64,000 nucleotides of DNA from Cheiracanthium punctorium (GCA_038373885.1 JAWZYV010006201.1:868001-932000); one strand, 5' to 3'. Shown: positions 42,955-55,808, counted from the first letter of the stretch. The notes: generated from the letters alone by a model not told the origin. Made by a program: numbers and translations.

Positions 42955-44332
42955 GTCAAACCTGGTTAGTAAGTCACCCGGATAAGACGTCCCTCCACAT
43001 ATTACATCATCTTTTAGAAGTCCCGACCTTTTTAATTGGCCTTTTCACGTATTGTACTCCGCTTATTGCGTCGCCATTTTTTCCACCATTCCGCTTAAAA
43101 CGTCACTTTTAAAGAATGAGTCATGCAAACTCGGCTCCATTACTTTGTCAAGGTTATCTATCAAAGGACTTAATTTTTGCTAAGCACGACTCTAAGAATT
43201 TTTTATTATAAAGATGTTTGCCTTATCAACACATTTTAGGAATTTGCCCAAACTTTTCTTCGTTTCGACTTCAGTACGGTGCACACTGGGACGAGTGTAT
43301 GGAGAGGTTGGACATTTCAGTATAACCAATTTCCAATGAGGTATTTAATTGAAAGGGTTTACAACAGAGTCTCCAACCTCTACGGAATATAATTAACCAC
43401 TTTTTCAAAACAGCAAATTTTTCAAACATTTTTTTTCAAAATTGCTCGCAGATCCCATGTCCGACTATCTTTCGAATGTTGAAATTTCGCTATATTCTAA
43501 TACAAATTTTACTGTTTAGGAAAAGTGGTTAATTATATTCCGTAGAGGCTGGAGATTTACTTGGCTTTACTTGTCGATATCGTTTCAATAGGCAGGTTTA
43601 GGCAAGAACTGAAACCGGATTATAAAAGCTGAAACTCTCTACAATATATGGAATTTAATAGTTTTGTTAGCGTTTGCTAGCAATTTTCATGATTCAAAAA
43701 TTCATTCAAAATATCTTGCAAATTATCTCCAAAATTTTCTTACTTTCTAAGATACGTTTTTGGGTGGTTTTTTTTTATTTATTATGGGGCGCATAAAGAA
43801 CATTAGCACACGACAGCATTACATTTGTTCAGAAATAAACAAGTTACTGACTGTTTATTAAATTGTCTACCAACGGAGCAGCTAGTTAATTCTTTAAATC
43901 CAAGGTATTATCTTCGGGTAATAATGTTAAAAATTAGTTAGTTTAGTGGAAATATGTTCTTAGTTTGTTTTCAACAGTAAAAATGCAATATTAAATGGTT
44001 TGATTTTCCGCCTAATGTCCAAAATTACTTTAGGGTCGCCCCAGTGTGCGGTTGTGTGATTAAATAGGACAGATTGTACAGTTAAATTATAAATTCTACT
44101 CTGTACAATCTTTACTTATAATTTCCTTAATTTGTAATCCGCTTTATTAATTTAAATTCTTATTGTACTAATTTATATCATTTATATTGCAAGTTAATTA
44201 CAGGCGCACTTATTATACAAACATTTAGAATTTACTTTATCATTTAATGTAAACTCCGCTTAAGAAGTCACTCCGCCTAGCAAGTAATTTTTAAGTGAAC
44301 TTCCAAGAGTGTTCTACTAACGAGGTTTAACT
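42955..44332. mobile_element. Possible pogo/Tigger-type element remnant
   Basis: GTCAAACCTGGTTAGTAAGTCACCCGGATAAGACGTC at the left and AGTCACTCCGCCTAGCAAG...TGTTCTACTAACGAGGTTTAACTGTA at the right are inverted and carry the AACCTCGTTA core of pogo-like termini. The interior contains the inverted repeat 43368-43558. No transposase recognised. Confidence 0.5.
43368..43558. mobile_element. Small foldback element with TTAATTATATTCCGTA arms
   Basis: GTCTCCAACCTCTACGGAATATAATTAACCACTTTTTC (about 43372) and AGGAAAAGTGGTTAATTATATTCCGTAGAGGCTGGAGA (about 43518) are inverted arms of about 38 bases around 110 bases of AT-rich sequence. One arm-like piece is also at about 25368. Confidence 0.75.
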
Positions 44333-44484
44333 GTAGTGGTTTTGTCCACGTCCAGGAACGCCTCGAAAATTTTTTTTAATTTTCACATTTTTAAGTAAAA
44401 ATTCAAAACTTTGATTTAAATGAGCAAACTGAAGACGCTGTCTGACAGTGTCCGTTCTTCTTGTGGTTAATACGGACCACTAGC

Positions 44485-44973
44485 CAGGGACTGATTTACG
44501 GCGGGGCATTCGGGGCACGTGCCCTGGGCCCCCGATTTTCAGGGGGCCCAGAAACTTCCTTTTATGTAATTATAATTACTACTAAAATCATCTCTCAAGA
44601 GTACAATTTCTGGTTACTTATTTCATTTTATCACAAATATTCAAAATTTTTAATTTAATGTAACTTGTAATGTTAAAAATTATCCATTCGATTCGATATT
44701 CGCAAATTCGATAAGACACCTCAGCATGCTCCTCCTCTTATCGTTTCTAAGGTGTGTGACGACTGACTGTAAATACCCATACAAACATTTCAAAACTGAA
44801 AAATTCAGAAAAGTGGTACTTGTGACATTTTACTGATTTGTAAATGTTTACATATGGTTAACTTAGGAATAATAATTGGTTTTAACTTAAGTAATATTCT
44901 GCAACATATTTTTGTGCAGGGGCCCCCCAAAGTGTCTGTGCGCTGGGCCCCCAAGTGTGTAGATCGGCCCTTG
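44485..44973. mobile_element. hAT MITE flanked by CCACTAGC
   Basis: Perfect 8-bp duplication CCACTAGC at 44477-44484 and 44974-44981. Ends CAGGGACTGATTTACGGCG and ...AGATCGGCCCTTG pair with mismatches (CAGGGxCxGATxTAC), and inner GGGCCCCC/GGGGGCCC blocks are inverted. Non-coding. Confidence 0.85.
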
Positions 44974-45044
44974 CCACTAGCCACATACTTTGAGCACTAA
45001 AGGTATAGCTACTTCGGTGTGTGTGTGTGTGGGAGGGGGGGGGG

Positions 45045-45600
45045 ACTGAAACACTTTCTTATTTTAAATACGCACTTAAGTGCAATATCTATTAAAAGCG
45101 TACGCCATACGTCGTTCCTTATTTTCTTCTTAAGTGTAGCATTATTCATGAGTGCCGTATTTTTCTACCTTTTTCCATAAAAACACATCTTTGAAATCGA
45201 AATCTATCTTAAAATCGCCTACTAAAACTGTTTTACAATCTTCACCAAGCATATTCCAACTATACTTCACAATTTTAAATATTGTTTGGAATGGTCATCA
45301 TAATCCATGAGTGTGCCTTGTTTGTCTTTACTGTTCGACAAAACACATCTTCAGAATTGAAATCTACATTAAAATCGCCTACCAAAACTGCTTAACAATC
45401 TTCGCCAGGCGTATAACTAGTATTTTTCCTGTGTAATAGGATGCTGTGCTTGCCAGTTTCTAGCCAAATTTGGAAGACATAGCCAAGCTCGTTCCAGTTT
45501 TGAAGCACTGCTCCAGATTGTGAAAATATTTTTTGGCACCAAACTTGGCGATCCATTATCGAAAATTGCAAACTTTGGCGATTTTCAACATTTTTTTTCT
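45045..45600 (+). repeat. Dispersed repeat R1, copy 3
   Basis: Same block order as 32200-32600 but with the central part (AAACACATCTT..GAATTGAAATCTA..TTAAAATCGCCTAC.AAAACTG.TT.ACAATCTTC) present twice, at about 45183 and 45352, a 169-base internal duplication. It ends GGCACCAAACTTGGCGATCCATTATCG. Confidence 0.75.
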
Positions 45601-46185
45601 CTGTTCCTTCCTCTCCGCGTTATCTGCCAAACACATTTGAAAAGTGCCTCGCCATGACAAATCGTGTAGACAGGTTATGTGGACGTTAGAAAAAAAAAAA
45701 AGAAAAAAAAAAAAAAAAACTATTTCATTTTAATACACCCTACTAATACACTCCACCCCAAGGCAGTTGCAGGTTATGATTCCTGTACATCTCGTTTCCC
45801 TCCACGAGCTGTTTATCAGCAGGGAAACGGGAAAGCCACCTCCCACTTTGTACAGTTTCCTCGGCTTGTCGCTCAACTCGTATATTCGCTCTTGTCGGAG
45901 GATCGTCTCTGCTGAGTTATGATGACTTATTAACCCTTTACATGGCAGTGTTCCAGATCGGCGAGGTATCCGGTAAAGCTGTACAGAGTGCGTCGAAAGC
46001 TTCGCGCCAAATTCGCAAATTCGATAAAAGATTTTTAAAAATATTTTTTTTTTTTTAATGCTGTCTGGACGAATAGGATTAGGGATATATCGGATTTTTT
46101 TTTTTTTAATCTCACGCACACACAAAAAAAAAGATGTAGTTTTAATAGTTACCGATAGATAGTGCTGACGTACTATAATGTAAAA

Positions 46186-46368
46186 TAGGGATGGTTGCGA
46201 GATGACATTTTACTAGACGAGACAGAGTTTAACAGCTTTTCTGCGAGACGAGACAAACATTTTTAACATTGCAACATAGGGATTTCGCGAGACGCGACAA
46301 AGCTTTTTGGTTTTTTTGAGAGACGTGAGACACTTGTATCTCGCTTGTTTTTCGTCCCTCCATCCCTA
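46186..46368. mobile_element. hAT MITE with TAGGGATGG ends, copy 2
   Basis: Perfect 8-bp duplication ATGTAAAA (46178-46185 and 46369-46376) around TAGGGATGG...CCATCCCTA. The interior GAGACGAGACA repeats are the complement of those in the 28739-28913 copy. A SINE inserted next to it begins in the adjoining A-run. Confidence 0.95.
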
Positions 46369-46389
46369 ATGTAAAAAAAAAAAAAATAT

Positions 46390-46612
46390 GTCACTGGAAA
46401 TGGTAGACGGGCGAAGTGTGAAGGTCCCGGGTTCGCGGGTCCCATCTCGCATCCGTCAGCCTAACCGTTCGGAGTTTTCAGTGGTTTTCTCCGAAACTTA
46501 GCGTAAATACGGGTTAGGACCCCTTAAAAAGACCCCCTACGGAGGGTACCCTCTTGTGTTGTCCTACTGACGAGGATTTATAAGCGGGTTTCCAGTCAAG
46601 CACACAAATCCG
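46390..46612 (+). mobile_element. tRNA-headed SINE (family 1)
   Basis: GAAATGGTAGACGGGCGAAGTGTGAAGGTCCCGGGTTCGCGGGTCCC covers the B box; the A-box end is replaced by an A-run. The body AACCGTTCGGAGTTTTCAGTGGTTTTCTCCGAAACTTAGCG and tail TTGTGTTGTCC.ACTGACGAGGATTTATAAGCGGG...CACACAAATCCGATATAC match 63418-63714. Confidence 0.85.
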
Positions 46613-46614
46613 AT

Positions 46615-47815
46615 ATACTTGTTCACAATAATAATAACAACAATAACAATAACAATAACAAAACAAATTGCCGATAAAATAAATAAATAAATAGACTTCC
46701 CTGTACTTCCATTTTTGTGAAAGGAATTTTTTTATTATTACCTATTTCTTCTTTTTCAATGAATGTTTCCTTTTTTTATGAGTTTTTGATGCTCTCTGAA
46801 TACATTAAAAGATTTAAAATCATAGATGTTGTTACTGATAAAAAGCTAAAAAGATTTGAAAGCATACATACGTTTCTTTTTTTATTGACATCACTTAGAA
46901 ACATTGACTGCACAAGGCCATATGTATGCCCATTCTTAGCATCTGGGTGTAGTCAGTAAAGTTTTTCGAGTAAGGGAAGATGTAACGTAAATAGTGAATA
47001 AATAAACTTAAATTCTGCATGGCTTAAAAATTATGCCAATTTAAAGTGACCAACCGCCCCGTTATTTGTTAAAAATCGCGATTTTGAGGGGCCCCCGATT
47101 CCATTATTATTATTTATTTATTTATTTTAATTTCAAGGAACAGAGGAAAATTAAATCTGTGCAAGTAAATGAATGTCTGTGTGATTGGAAATGTTATAAT
47201 CTACCGACTATAGATTTGTTTAAAAACAAGTTCGAAGTTTAAACACTGTCATTTTCATAAATTTTAAGACATACCCCCCTAGGGATACGTGAGTTCCATC
47301 TTTGAACTTAAAAAAAATGGATAAGCTAAAGGTCTCTTGAGCAAATTCGAATATTTTCGGGGATGGGGATACATCTCGATAGCCCCCTCCCCCTAATTAT
47401 GCCCTTATTTAACTGTCATGGACTAGGCCAAATAAGCAGAAAAGCTTTCTTCTTGGAGTAAATAAATGTTCAAAGAGAATAAATCTAAGAATTCATGTCT
47501 AAAAATAGCCCAAAAAATTTATATGAACACAATTATCATAAACAAAAAACAGCAATTAAACTGAAATAAATACTGAGAACCGATAGCTCTCTAAGGAAAT
47601 TACTTGTTAGAAAAAAAAAAATAATGATAATAATGAGCAAAACTTGAGACTGCTTGAAAGGCCACGCATGCGTATTAACTCCGTCTCGAATTTCAACCAT
47701 TTATCTATCCCAGATCACCATCCTTTATTATCCAAAAATCCCTTTTTTCTTGCTTCGCCAATAGGATGACAAATTGCCAAATCTGGTCAACTCGAAATAC
47801 TTATTGATCCGCTTG
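46615..47815. other. Intergenic sequence without recognised genes
   Basis: A short (AATAAC)n stretch at about 46625-46665 and AT-rich sequence. No domain seen in any frame. Confidence 0.4.
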
Positions 47816-49008
47816 TGTGGACGGCGGGACGTTACATTACAGGTGGCATCGCACTAGAACAAACGTCCATGCGCCGGAGACGATCGCAGTTAAGAAAAAA
47901 GCGGCGGGCATTCTATATATTTTCTTCCCTCCGCGCCGGGATCCCGAAAGGATAATGATAATCGCTCACTTGTGGATATCGCCCCGCGCGAAATGCATCT
48001 TGGGAAGTGCCGTGTTTTGATTTATAAATTGTCGTCTGCCAGTTGAATTTATATGACCGAACTGGCGGACGTTTGTAAAATAAATACGAAAAAGGTTTTA
48101 GACGTAATTCGATTTTTGGGGGGGAGATGAAAAAAGAAGGGGGAAGTAGGATAAAGGGAGATGACGTTACTCTTTGCGTGGGTGTTAAGTGTGTGACTGC
48201 ATACATAAAGGAGATTGGGAGATTGTCCTGTAGACCATGAACGAAATATATGAGTAGTTGGAAATATTGTTTAACTAGAAGATAAAACCCGTTATGGAGG
48301 CAATTACAACGGGCGCTAGAAAAAACATTTGGCGAAATTGGTCTAATTTAATATTCGTCCACCTAAACCAAATAAGTTCCTATTCAGTTTTTATTATATA
48401 CCCAAATCGGAATCGCATTTTCTTCTAAAAACGTGCGAAAACTTTTCGCATTTGAAAAATTTCGTTTTGCTGGAAACAATCTCTTCTTATATCCATATTT
48501 CATACAGACGAAATATCTTTATTTGTGAAAAAAAAAGAACTGGATAATTTAGAAAAACTATTTTTATTATATTATATACCGAAATCAAATTTCATGCTCT
48601 TCTGGAAACATGCGAAAACTTTTCGCATTCGAACGATTTCGTTTTGTGTACGTAGCCCCTCTTATATCAACGCTTCATGCAGACGATATCATTGTATTTG
48701 TGAAAATAATTAAACTATGCAATCTGGAAAAACTATTTTAAATGAATTGGAATCCCCCAACTTTCCCTTCAAAGCCTGATGACCGTGACTTGAAAAAGAC
48801 GTCATGTCAATGGAGACAGCTAATTTAGTCACGCAAACGATAAACTTCTTTTTTACTCTCGAAAATAAAATGGAGCTAAAAATAGCGAAACATCGCTTAA
48901 AATTACGGAACGGGTGGATTTTCAGATTTTAAAAGTAACGCAGATTGTTTTCTATATTTTTATACATAATTATAAAACATTTCAAGCTGATCGTACAAAC
49001 GGTGTAGA

Positions 49009-49148
49009 CAAGGGCGGATTAAAGGCCCCAGAAAAAAAGAAATTAATGTAAAAGATCCTGTTTTACTTTCATAAAATGGATATATATGTCAATCTTCTAA
49101 CTAACCGCCCCCCCCCCCCTCCGACAAACTTGCATTAATCCGCCACTG
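49009..49148. mobile_element. hAT MITE with CAAGGGCGGATTAA ends
   Basis: Ends CAAGGGCGGATTAA and TTAATCCGCCACTG are inverted, flanked by GGTGTAGA and GGTATAGA (8 bp, one mismatch). The paralogous site in R2 copy 1 reads GCGGTGTAGATATTATTACG without the insert, a direct empty-site confirmation. Confidence 0.9.
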
Positions 49149-49228
49149 GGTATAGATGCTATTACTCTTTTTGTGGTTAACTTTTTATCTTTTTGGAGTA
49201 ATGGTTGTAAAAGTTTTATCTCTTAGAA

Positions 49229-49456
49229 CTGGATTCTCCCCTCGTCGCTAATTTTTCGCAGTCGTTAACTTTGCCCCGCCTTGAGGTCACTTGAGGTGGA
49301 GTTTTAAGGAGGAGCGTCAAGGGGTTCTTGTGATTGGCTGAAAGACCTCCCGATGGCCCCCGGAATCGTTAGCGCAGTCGATAACCAAACAACTAGTTCT
49401 GCCCAGTCGACAGCTAACCACCGACGATTTCGGAAACCACTGGGGGAGAATTCCAC
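49229..49456. mobile_element. MITE with TGGATTCTCCCC ends
   Basis: TGGATTCTCCCC and GGGGGAGAATTCCAC are inverted, flanked by TCTTAGAA and CCTTAGAG (imperfect 8-bp duplication). R2 copy 1 has TCTTGGAGTGGTT without the insert. The inside carries further inverted pieces (GTCGTTAACT / AGCTAACCACCGAC). Confidence 0.75.
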
Positions 49457-50047
49457 CCTTAGAGTGGTTACTCAGAATTATTAGAGAATCAGTGAGTCAG
49501 GGTTCAGCTTAACTTTATAGTAGGATTTCAACAATAATAGCCGAGTGTAACAAGGTCATAATCCATGAGCGTTTACATGCATGCGATCGGTCGCATATTT
49601 TGGTGTGTTCCCGGGATTATTAAATTTGTTTTGGAAATGACAATAGTGTAGTCAAATTCTCAGTCCCACAGTGGAGTCTTGACTTACACGAGGAATACGT
49701 TCCAAGACCCCTAGCGTAAGTGAAAATTTCGCTTTGTGAAATTGGGTATATATACGACTTTTTGAAACACACCAACAGTTACTTTCAACATATATAAACA
49801 CCTCTCAAACTGTTTGAAACCATTCCCTATCTACATACTATTACGGTTTCCCTCATAAAGTAATGAATAAAGCCAAGCTTACTGGGACGATTTGGGTGCT
49901 TCCACCTTTAGTGATGCTACGAGATAAGAAATACCGTTCGCTGATTGGCTTTCTTCTTCAAGAGCAAATCACGAAGACTGTGCTTATCCCGCACTTCTAG
50001 TTTGCACTTCTTACTGTTGGCGAAAATATGTTGCAGGAGAGAAGTCC

Positions 50048-50250
50048 GCGTTAGCCCGGAACCATCGTGATTCTACCGGGCCTGCCTGTGCACTCCGATG
50101 AGTCATCCAAAGAGGACTACGGATACTCGCTTATTGGTTCCAGCTCTCAGATACGTCATCTAACGGCCGAATCTAACCAATCAGGAAACGTCCGTAGGCC
50201 TCTTTCGGAGTGCACAAGCAGGCCCGGTAGAAACACGATAGCTCCGGTTA
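50048..50250. mobile_element. Foldback MITE with about 65-bp arms
   Basis: GTTAGCCCGGAACCATCGTGATTCTACCGGGCCTGCCTGTGCACTCCGA is complementary, with some mismatches, to TCGGAGTGCACAAGCAGGCCCGGTAGAAACACGATAGCTCCGGTTAGC. The loop of about 85 bases also pairs partly (CTTATTGGTTCC / AACCAATCAGG). The reading frame across it is accidental. Confidence 0.8.
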
Positions 50251-50253
50251 GCC

Positions 50254-50816
50254 TTAACCCTTTAACGCACAGTGTTCCCGCTCTGGGAACACCCAACTCT
50301 GACGTTTTGACTGTTGCCAGTCACGAAGAATAGATATAATTTATAGAAGATAGATATAATTTCCACTTTTTCTTATTTTTTTTTATTTGCCTTTAATTTC
50401 TTCTTTTCTTTTTTTAAATTCACGCACAATTTCCTCTTTTTTGCTATTTTATGAGTGGCATCACTGCTACTGATCTTAAGGCATATTAAGATCAGTAGTC
50501 TTTATATTTGATTTCTATAAAAATAGTTGCGGGTGACATAGCTCTACGAGAATCCTTTACTTTTTAGCACGTCATTTCCCGAATAAAAAAATATCATGAT
50601 TATTTTTAACAGCACTGACATCTGCTGAAAAATGGAAGAATGCGAGACGACAGCTGGCTGTGTGGCACAGCCAGTTGCGTCAAAAAAAGGGTCTCCAGAT
50701 CTGTGGCACGCGATGAACGTTTCGATCGTCCGCCATCTTGCTGGTAGTTAAGTCGAGCGATGGCAACGGCTGCCCTTTTTTCAGCATTGGGAAAGGGTTG
50801 CGCCTCAAAGGGATTA
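50254..50816. mobile_element. piggyBac-type MITE, copy 5, with an internal insert
   Basis: Left end TTAACCCTTTAACGCACAGTGTTCCCGCTC, right end GCGCCTCAAAGGGATTA. Between ACGAAGAATAGAT and TTTGATTTCTATAAA about 170 bases of T-rich sequence, including the hairpin TACTGATCTTAAGGCATATTAAGATCAGTA, are inserted relative to copy 4. Confidence 0.85.
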
Positions 50817-50899
50817 GATAAGCTACTAGTGGAAAACTCGCGTAATGTCCCACTCGTGTAAGATAGATCGCGTTCTAGAGAGAGTCCACTGTACATCCA

Positions 50900-53800
50900 T
50901 GATTAATAAGCTCGATCTATTTTTAAAAATAAAGATAACCGACTTTTAATTGCACTGCCCATTCGTATGTGCTCTTAAAAACTGGAGAACTCTGTTTTTT
51001 CGTCATTGATAGTGTCATCAGAAATTGCCCAAATTAATATGAGAGCACCCCTTTCCAGTAGAAAAAGAATCATCGAAATCGGCCCACATGGTAAAGTATT
51101 ATCGCTGAACATACGGGGGGAAAAGAACATACATAACAATGTATAAAAGAGATTCTGACGTATTGGCAGCCCTCTCCTTTTTTGAAATCCGTTAATCATC
51201 ATAACAATTGTAATACAGTAAAACTCGCTTAAGAATTTTTCGAAGGGAACGGAAGACAAAAATTTCCTAAGGGAGAAAATTTCTAAAGCGGAAAATTGTT
51301 ATTATTATTATTATTATTATTTCTTTTAAACAAACAAAATAATTTCAGTAAAGAAATTCAGTACAGATTTTTTGTTACATTATTAAATAATATTAGTTTT
51401 ATTTCAAAAATTTAGATTATTTTGCTCACTTAAAAAATAGTTAATATAGCTAAACAACATAATTACCTTACAATCTTAGAAAACATTTCCACGCAAATCG
51501 GTTCACTAGTTTCAAAATTATGTAAAAACACTCAAAAACTTTATACGATCAAAATAAAACTAGCTGGCGATTATTGCCGGAGACTTTAATGGAACAATAA
51601 TGGGTCGTCAGAAAAAAAAAAAAAAACCCTCTAGTCTCTTCATTATTAAAAACACTAAAAATACCTGCTGTTAAGATCAGGACAAAAGTAAATTACCGTG
51701 CTAAAAACAAACACATGCAAAAATCATCACAGTACATAGTTTCGATGGCTCAAAGGGTCCACCCTCCTTCAGCTACAAGCAAACACCAACCCACACACAG
51801 GCAGGAAAGTGAGATCTCGCTCAGGTGTGTGTGGTTGGCGCGTTTTTTTCTTCCCTCTTCAGCTAAAAAGTATGACGAAAAGGTGACTGTGAGCTGGGAA
51901 TGACTTTCCCACTAATGTATTGTGTTTGCTAATAGAACAGAACTTATGATTAAATTTATACAACGCATTCAATCGACCTCATTCATAGAATTGCACTCTG
52001 AAAGATATTTTTCAAAAGATATCAAAATAAAGCATTCTGCTTAAAGAAAATGCTCGAGTGCGGATATTTCGCAACAAGTAATTTTCGTTTTCGTAATAAC
52101 TCAGTTTAAAAATAATGGAAACATATTTCTAAAGCGAAGGGGAGAAAAATTGCACACAATCTACGTAATCCAATATCGATTTCCTGTAAATGTGTATTTT
52201 TTCTGACTACTATCAGAGTACAACGGGAACTGCCGTCAAAAATAACCAAGCAGCATATCTCCCGGCATAACCATCGCAGTAAGATTGACAGTGATATATC
52301 TGTTGGTAATGGTTATATTAAACATTTCTCCCTGTTCCCTCACGGCTATCACAGTTCCCTAAAGAATAACGAGATTCATGCCAAAACAATATTCTAGTAC
52401 TTAGCTAAAGTACCCGCTCTTCGTACGGGAATGAGAATTCTTTTAACAACCTAATGCATTTGCATAGAAAAAACAGCATTTATATCTAAAACTGCTACGG
52501 CTAAGCTAACGAAAACATGACTGGTCGTGAACGAAACAGAGAAAAACACTCCAGTGAAAATCAACAACAACAAAAAAGGACAGGATTCAAAATTCTCTAA
52601 CTTCTTAAACGTTTAGAAAATGTACCTCTTAGATCAAGAAAACTATTAAAAACCTCTGAAATTATAATGTTATAAAAACTACCGAAATGTGAGCAAAAAT
52701 ACAAAAGTGCATTTCTTGTACTTGTTCATACCGTTTAGAAGTAATTACATGTCTGACTTAATCAGCTTTCGGAGCAAAATGGCAAAATTACAAGTAATTG
52801 AATAATTTATTTCTCGAGACATAGAGACATCGCAATGAAATCGCGGGAAAATGACAGTGTATTTATATCCGGTAATGTTACTTTTACTTCCTTGCAGTCA
52901 TAACGCCCCCGTAGGGAAACTAGATGTACAGGGAAAGCGGGAAAAAATGATTCCAATAAAGCAAAAGCCATTTTACTGGAATTCGAAAAGCAATATACTG
53001 CATTTCTACGACAAAATAAAGTGATTTGATAGGGTTCCGTTTGTAGCTAGTTATTGATATTTTTAGCTGTGATTCTACGTTTTTATATTTATATTTTACC
53101 CATCATACTGATATTTTATAGCTGTATGCCATGAAAATAACCTCATTAACTTATAAACAACCGCCTAGCTATAAAATTTAGTTACGTTTATTGGTAATTC
53201 GTTTCATGATGTTAGAAATTAAATCTGTCCATAGCCATTCTAATGCATTTTTACTGATTAAGGATTATAGTTCGTGTATTATTTTACTTTAAAGGGCTAT
53301 ACATGAACATAAAAAATGGGATTTTTTCGATTTACACCGGAAGGACACATTTATAGTTTTAAATAAATTCAAATCTAACTGAAGCTATAATTGGCGATAT
53401 ATATGTAAGAACAGCACCTCAATCTTAAATAATAATAATAATAATAAATAACTAAATAAAATAAAATAAATTACTAAAAATAAATAACTAAGTAAAATAA
53501 AATAGTTAAATAAGAAAAGGTAAATAAATAAAAGAGAATAAACTATCTAAATAAGAAATAAATAAAATAAAGAAATAAAGTACATTTAATAACAGTGGTA
53601 CTATATGTTACAATGTTGTGCATTTTAATATTAAATGTTTTTAAATCTCGTTAATGCCGTCGATAGATTTCTGAATTTTTCTATTTAATATTTTTGTATG
53701 TTGCCTTTTAATTTTGTATGTTGCCTTAAAATCATATATTTCATCGCTTATTCAATAATTGAATTTAAAATTTCAGTACATGCTCTTTTTCTGTAAATTA

Positions 53801-55430
53801 GAATTTTTCAAAAGCATTTTTAAACTTTCTGGTGATTTTGATACTTTTGGGTCTGGAGATTTTGACACTTTTCGTGATTTAAAAAAATACTTGAAATATA
53901 TATTTTTAATATTTTTTTAAACTATAAACTTCAAACTGTTCTTATGGATAATGTAGAACCTATTAAAATGCACTAAGGTGAATTTGGTTTGTTTGGGATT
54001 TAACAAAGACGAAGTCCTGCGGGACCCACAGCTGTTTTCAGACTATTTAGACGTTTTCGGATTCATGTGAATTGTCTAGTCCTGCTGGATGATTCCGAGA
54101 TTAGTGACAGCAATAACAACTAAGGTAAATATTTAATGAGAAGTTGTTGGGTAAAAGTATATTTTAAAGTGAAAAAAAACTTCCACATAAAAAAGAAATC
54201 ATGATTTTTAATGTAAAATTTTACAGACGTACTTAGTATAAAAACTTTCCCAAATGTTGTGCAAACACCAAAAAACATTCTTCACTTGTAAATAAAAATT
54301 ATTCAGTAACGTTTTTATTAAAATGCAACAAATATGGCTAAGAAATGTTTAAAAAGTGACTCTAAATCTAGACAGATTCATAAACTTAATTCTGTTTGGT
54401 GATACCATTGAGCCTTCGAGACACTTTTTTAAAAAAGGTAAAATTTTAAAGATCAATCCATGTTTTTAATTGAAATGGGGTATAAAACTAAAAAATTAAA
54501 TGTAGTTGTGAAGTCTTAATGAAAGTCTGCGTAAACACTTAAATGTTGGCAAATGTAGGTGAAATTTTGGTTTAAAAAAATTGTATTTACACCACATCTC
54601 CTGTAAACAATTCTAATAAATAATTTTAAATAATATTTATATAGTATATAACCAACGTATTTATGTGTGTTATGAACTGAAAGTTTTGCAAGAGTTCTAA
54701 TAGTTATGAAAATATTTCAATTTTTATATGAAAACTGAGTATTTTTTCTAAATAAGAGAAGGATCCAGGGAAGTGGCTAAATTACTTCAGACCCCCCCCC
54801 CCCCAAAAAAAAGGGGGACATTGGTAAAGGTTAACATGCTACTTCATTATACATTTTGGATAGGTAAAATGAGAATTTTTTATAAATTAGCTCCTACCAA
54901 AACTTTTCATATGGCTCAGAGCAGTGATTCCCAAACATTTTCTCCTTCCGAACCCCTTCTAGATCCGAACGAAATTGCCGAAGCCCTTGTTTAGACGTTG
55001 TATACTAGTACATTATTTTCGGAACCACCTTATGCACCTTGAGAACCACCGGATGGGAATCAATAGCTTAGAGTAAAATTTTGGTTTATTTTAGATTTTG
55101 TTTGGATTTTTAAAAAATTAAATAAAATTTCAAAAATTAGCCCCTTCCTCAAATAAATAATAAAAAACCTTGATACTCCACTGCCTTTAGTATCAATTTT
55201 GTTTTGCCTGAAATAGACGAATATCTCTAAAAGATTGTCCATAGAGCGTAATGTACTGGATTTCCTTCGGGTGCTCCTGTAAAATATCTGTTAACGCCAG
55301 ATAAAGCATTTTCAATGGAGTACATGGTACAGTAATAAGAATAACATTACACAAGTTTCCTAGTAATCGATGCATATTTTAGGCGCACGGACAGACAAAA
55401 CTGAAATCATAAGCACTTTTCAGCTTTGTT
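50900..55430. other. Intergenic region upstream of the VAT1L-like gene
   Basis: AT-rich, with no recognised coding region. It has a possible pogo-like end (ACAGTAAAACTCGCTTAAGAATTTTTCG, about 51219), an ATT microsatellite (51299-51323), a TAAATAAA-rich stretch (53425-53585) and poly(C) at about 54790. A satellite-like fragment (CCATAGAGCGTAATGTACTGGAT..CCTTCGGGTGCTCCTGTA) sits at about 55238. Confidence 0.4.
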
Positions 55431-55484
55431 GGAAAGTGTTTATATATATATATAATATTTTTTTCAACTGTCTTTGTGTAACTT

Positions 55485-55808
55485 ACTGCCCGGGCACACA
55501 AAGTACGCCCCATCTATTCACTCCCCTCTCGCCAAGCCCTGTCAAAACTAATGTTGCGTTTTTCCTCCCCCCTTTAGATCCTTACTTCTTTGACATTTCG
55601 AAAAGGGAAGTGTGTAACGTTGGCGAGAGATTGGCGACCTCTTGGCGACGGACTGTTGCGTTGGCAACCCCGGGAAGAGGAACCGGCGATTGCGGGGGCT
55701 CTCTCTCTCCGGCACACATGAAAATCCGACCAACTGCCGAGTCAGGCACGATTTTCGAAGTCAACTCTCATCCCTGGTCGCTCTCTCGGATTTCTTTAAT
55801 AACAAGCC
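55485..55808 (+). promoter_or_regulatory. Presumed promoter and 5'UTR of the VAT1L-like gene
   Basis: GC content rises sharply from about 55485 and stays high into the coding exon. The stretch GTGTGTAACGTTGGCGAGAG...GGCGACGGACTGTTGCG is CpG-rich, and pyrimidine tracts (CTCTCTCTCTCC) lie 85-100 bases before the ATG. A TA-rich run at 55440-55460 could serve as a distant TATA-like element, but no exact start site can be set. Confidence 0.45.

Larger units (their letters stand above)
48290..49520 (+). repeat. Long dispersed repeat R2, copy 2
   Basis: Colinear with 30815-31685 (same landmark blocks). It contains its own partial internal duplication: TTTTTATTATAT.ACC.AAATC....TTC.TGGAAACATGCG.AAACTTTTCGCATT occurs at about 48393 and 48562. 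It is interrupted by MITEs at 49009-49148 and 49229-49456, both absent from copy 1. Confidence 0.85.
49669..50892. mobile_element. Possible composite element with CAGTGGACTC ends
   Basis: CAGTGGAGTCTTGACTTACACGAGG on the left and, inverted on the right, CAGTGGACTCTCTCTAGAACGCG...TTACACGAGTGGGACATTACGCGAG. Both contain the CTTACACGAG...ACG(C/T)GAG series. Between them sit the foldback 50048-50250 and the piggyBac-type MITE 50254-50816. No target duplication or transposase seen. Confidence 0.5.
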
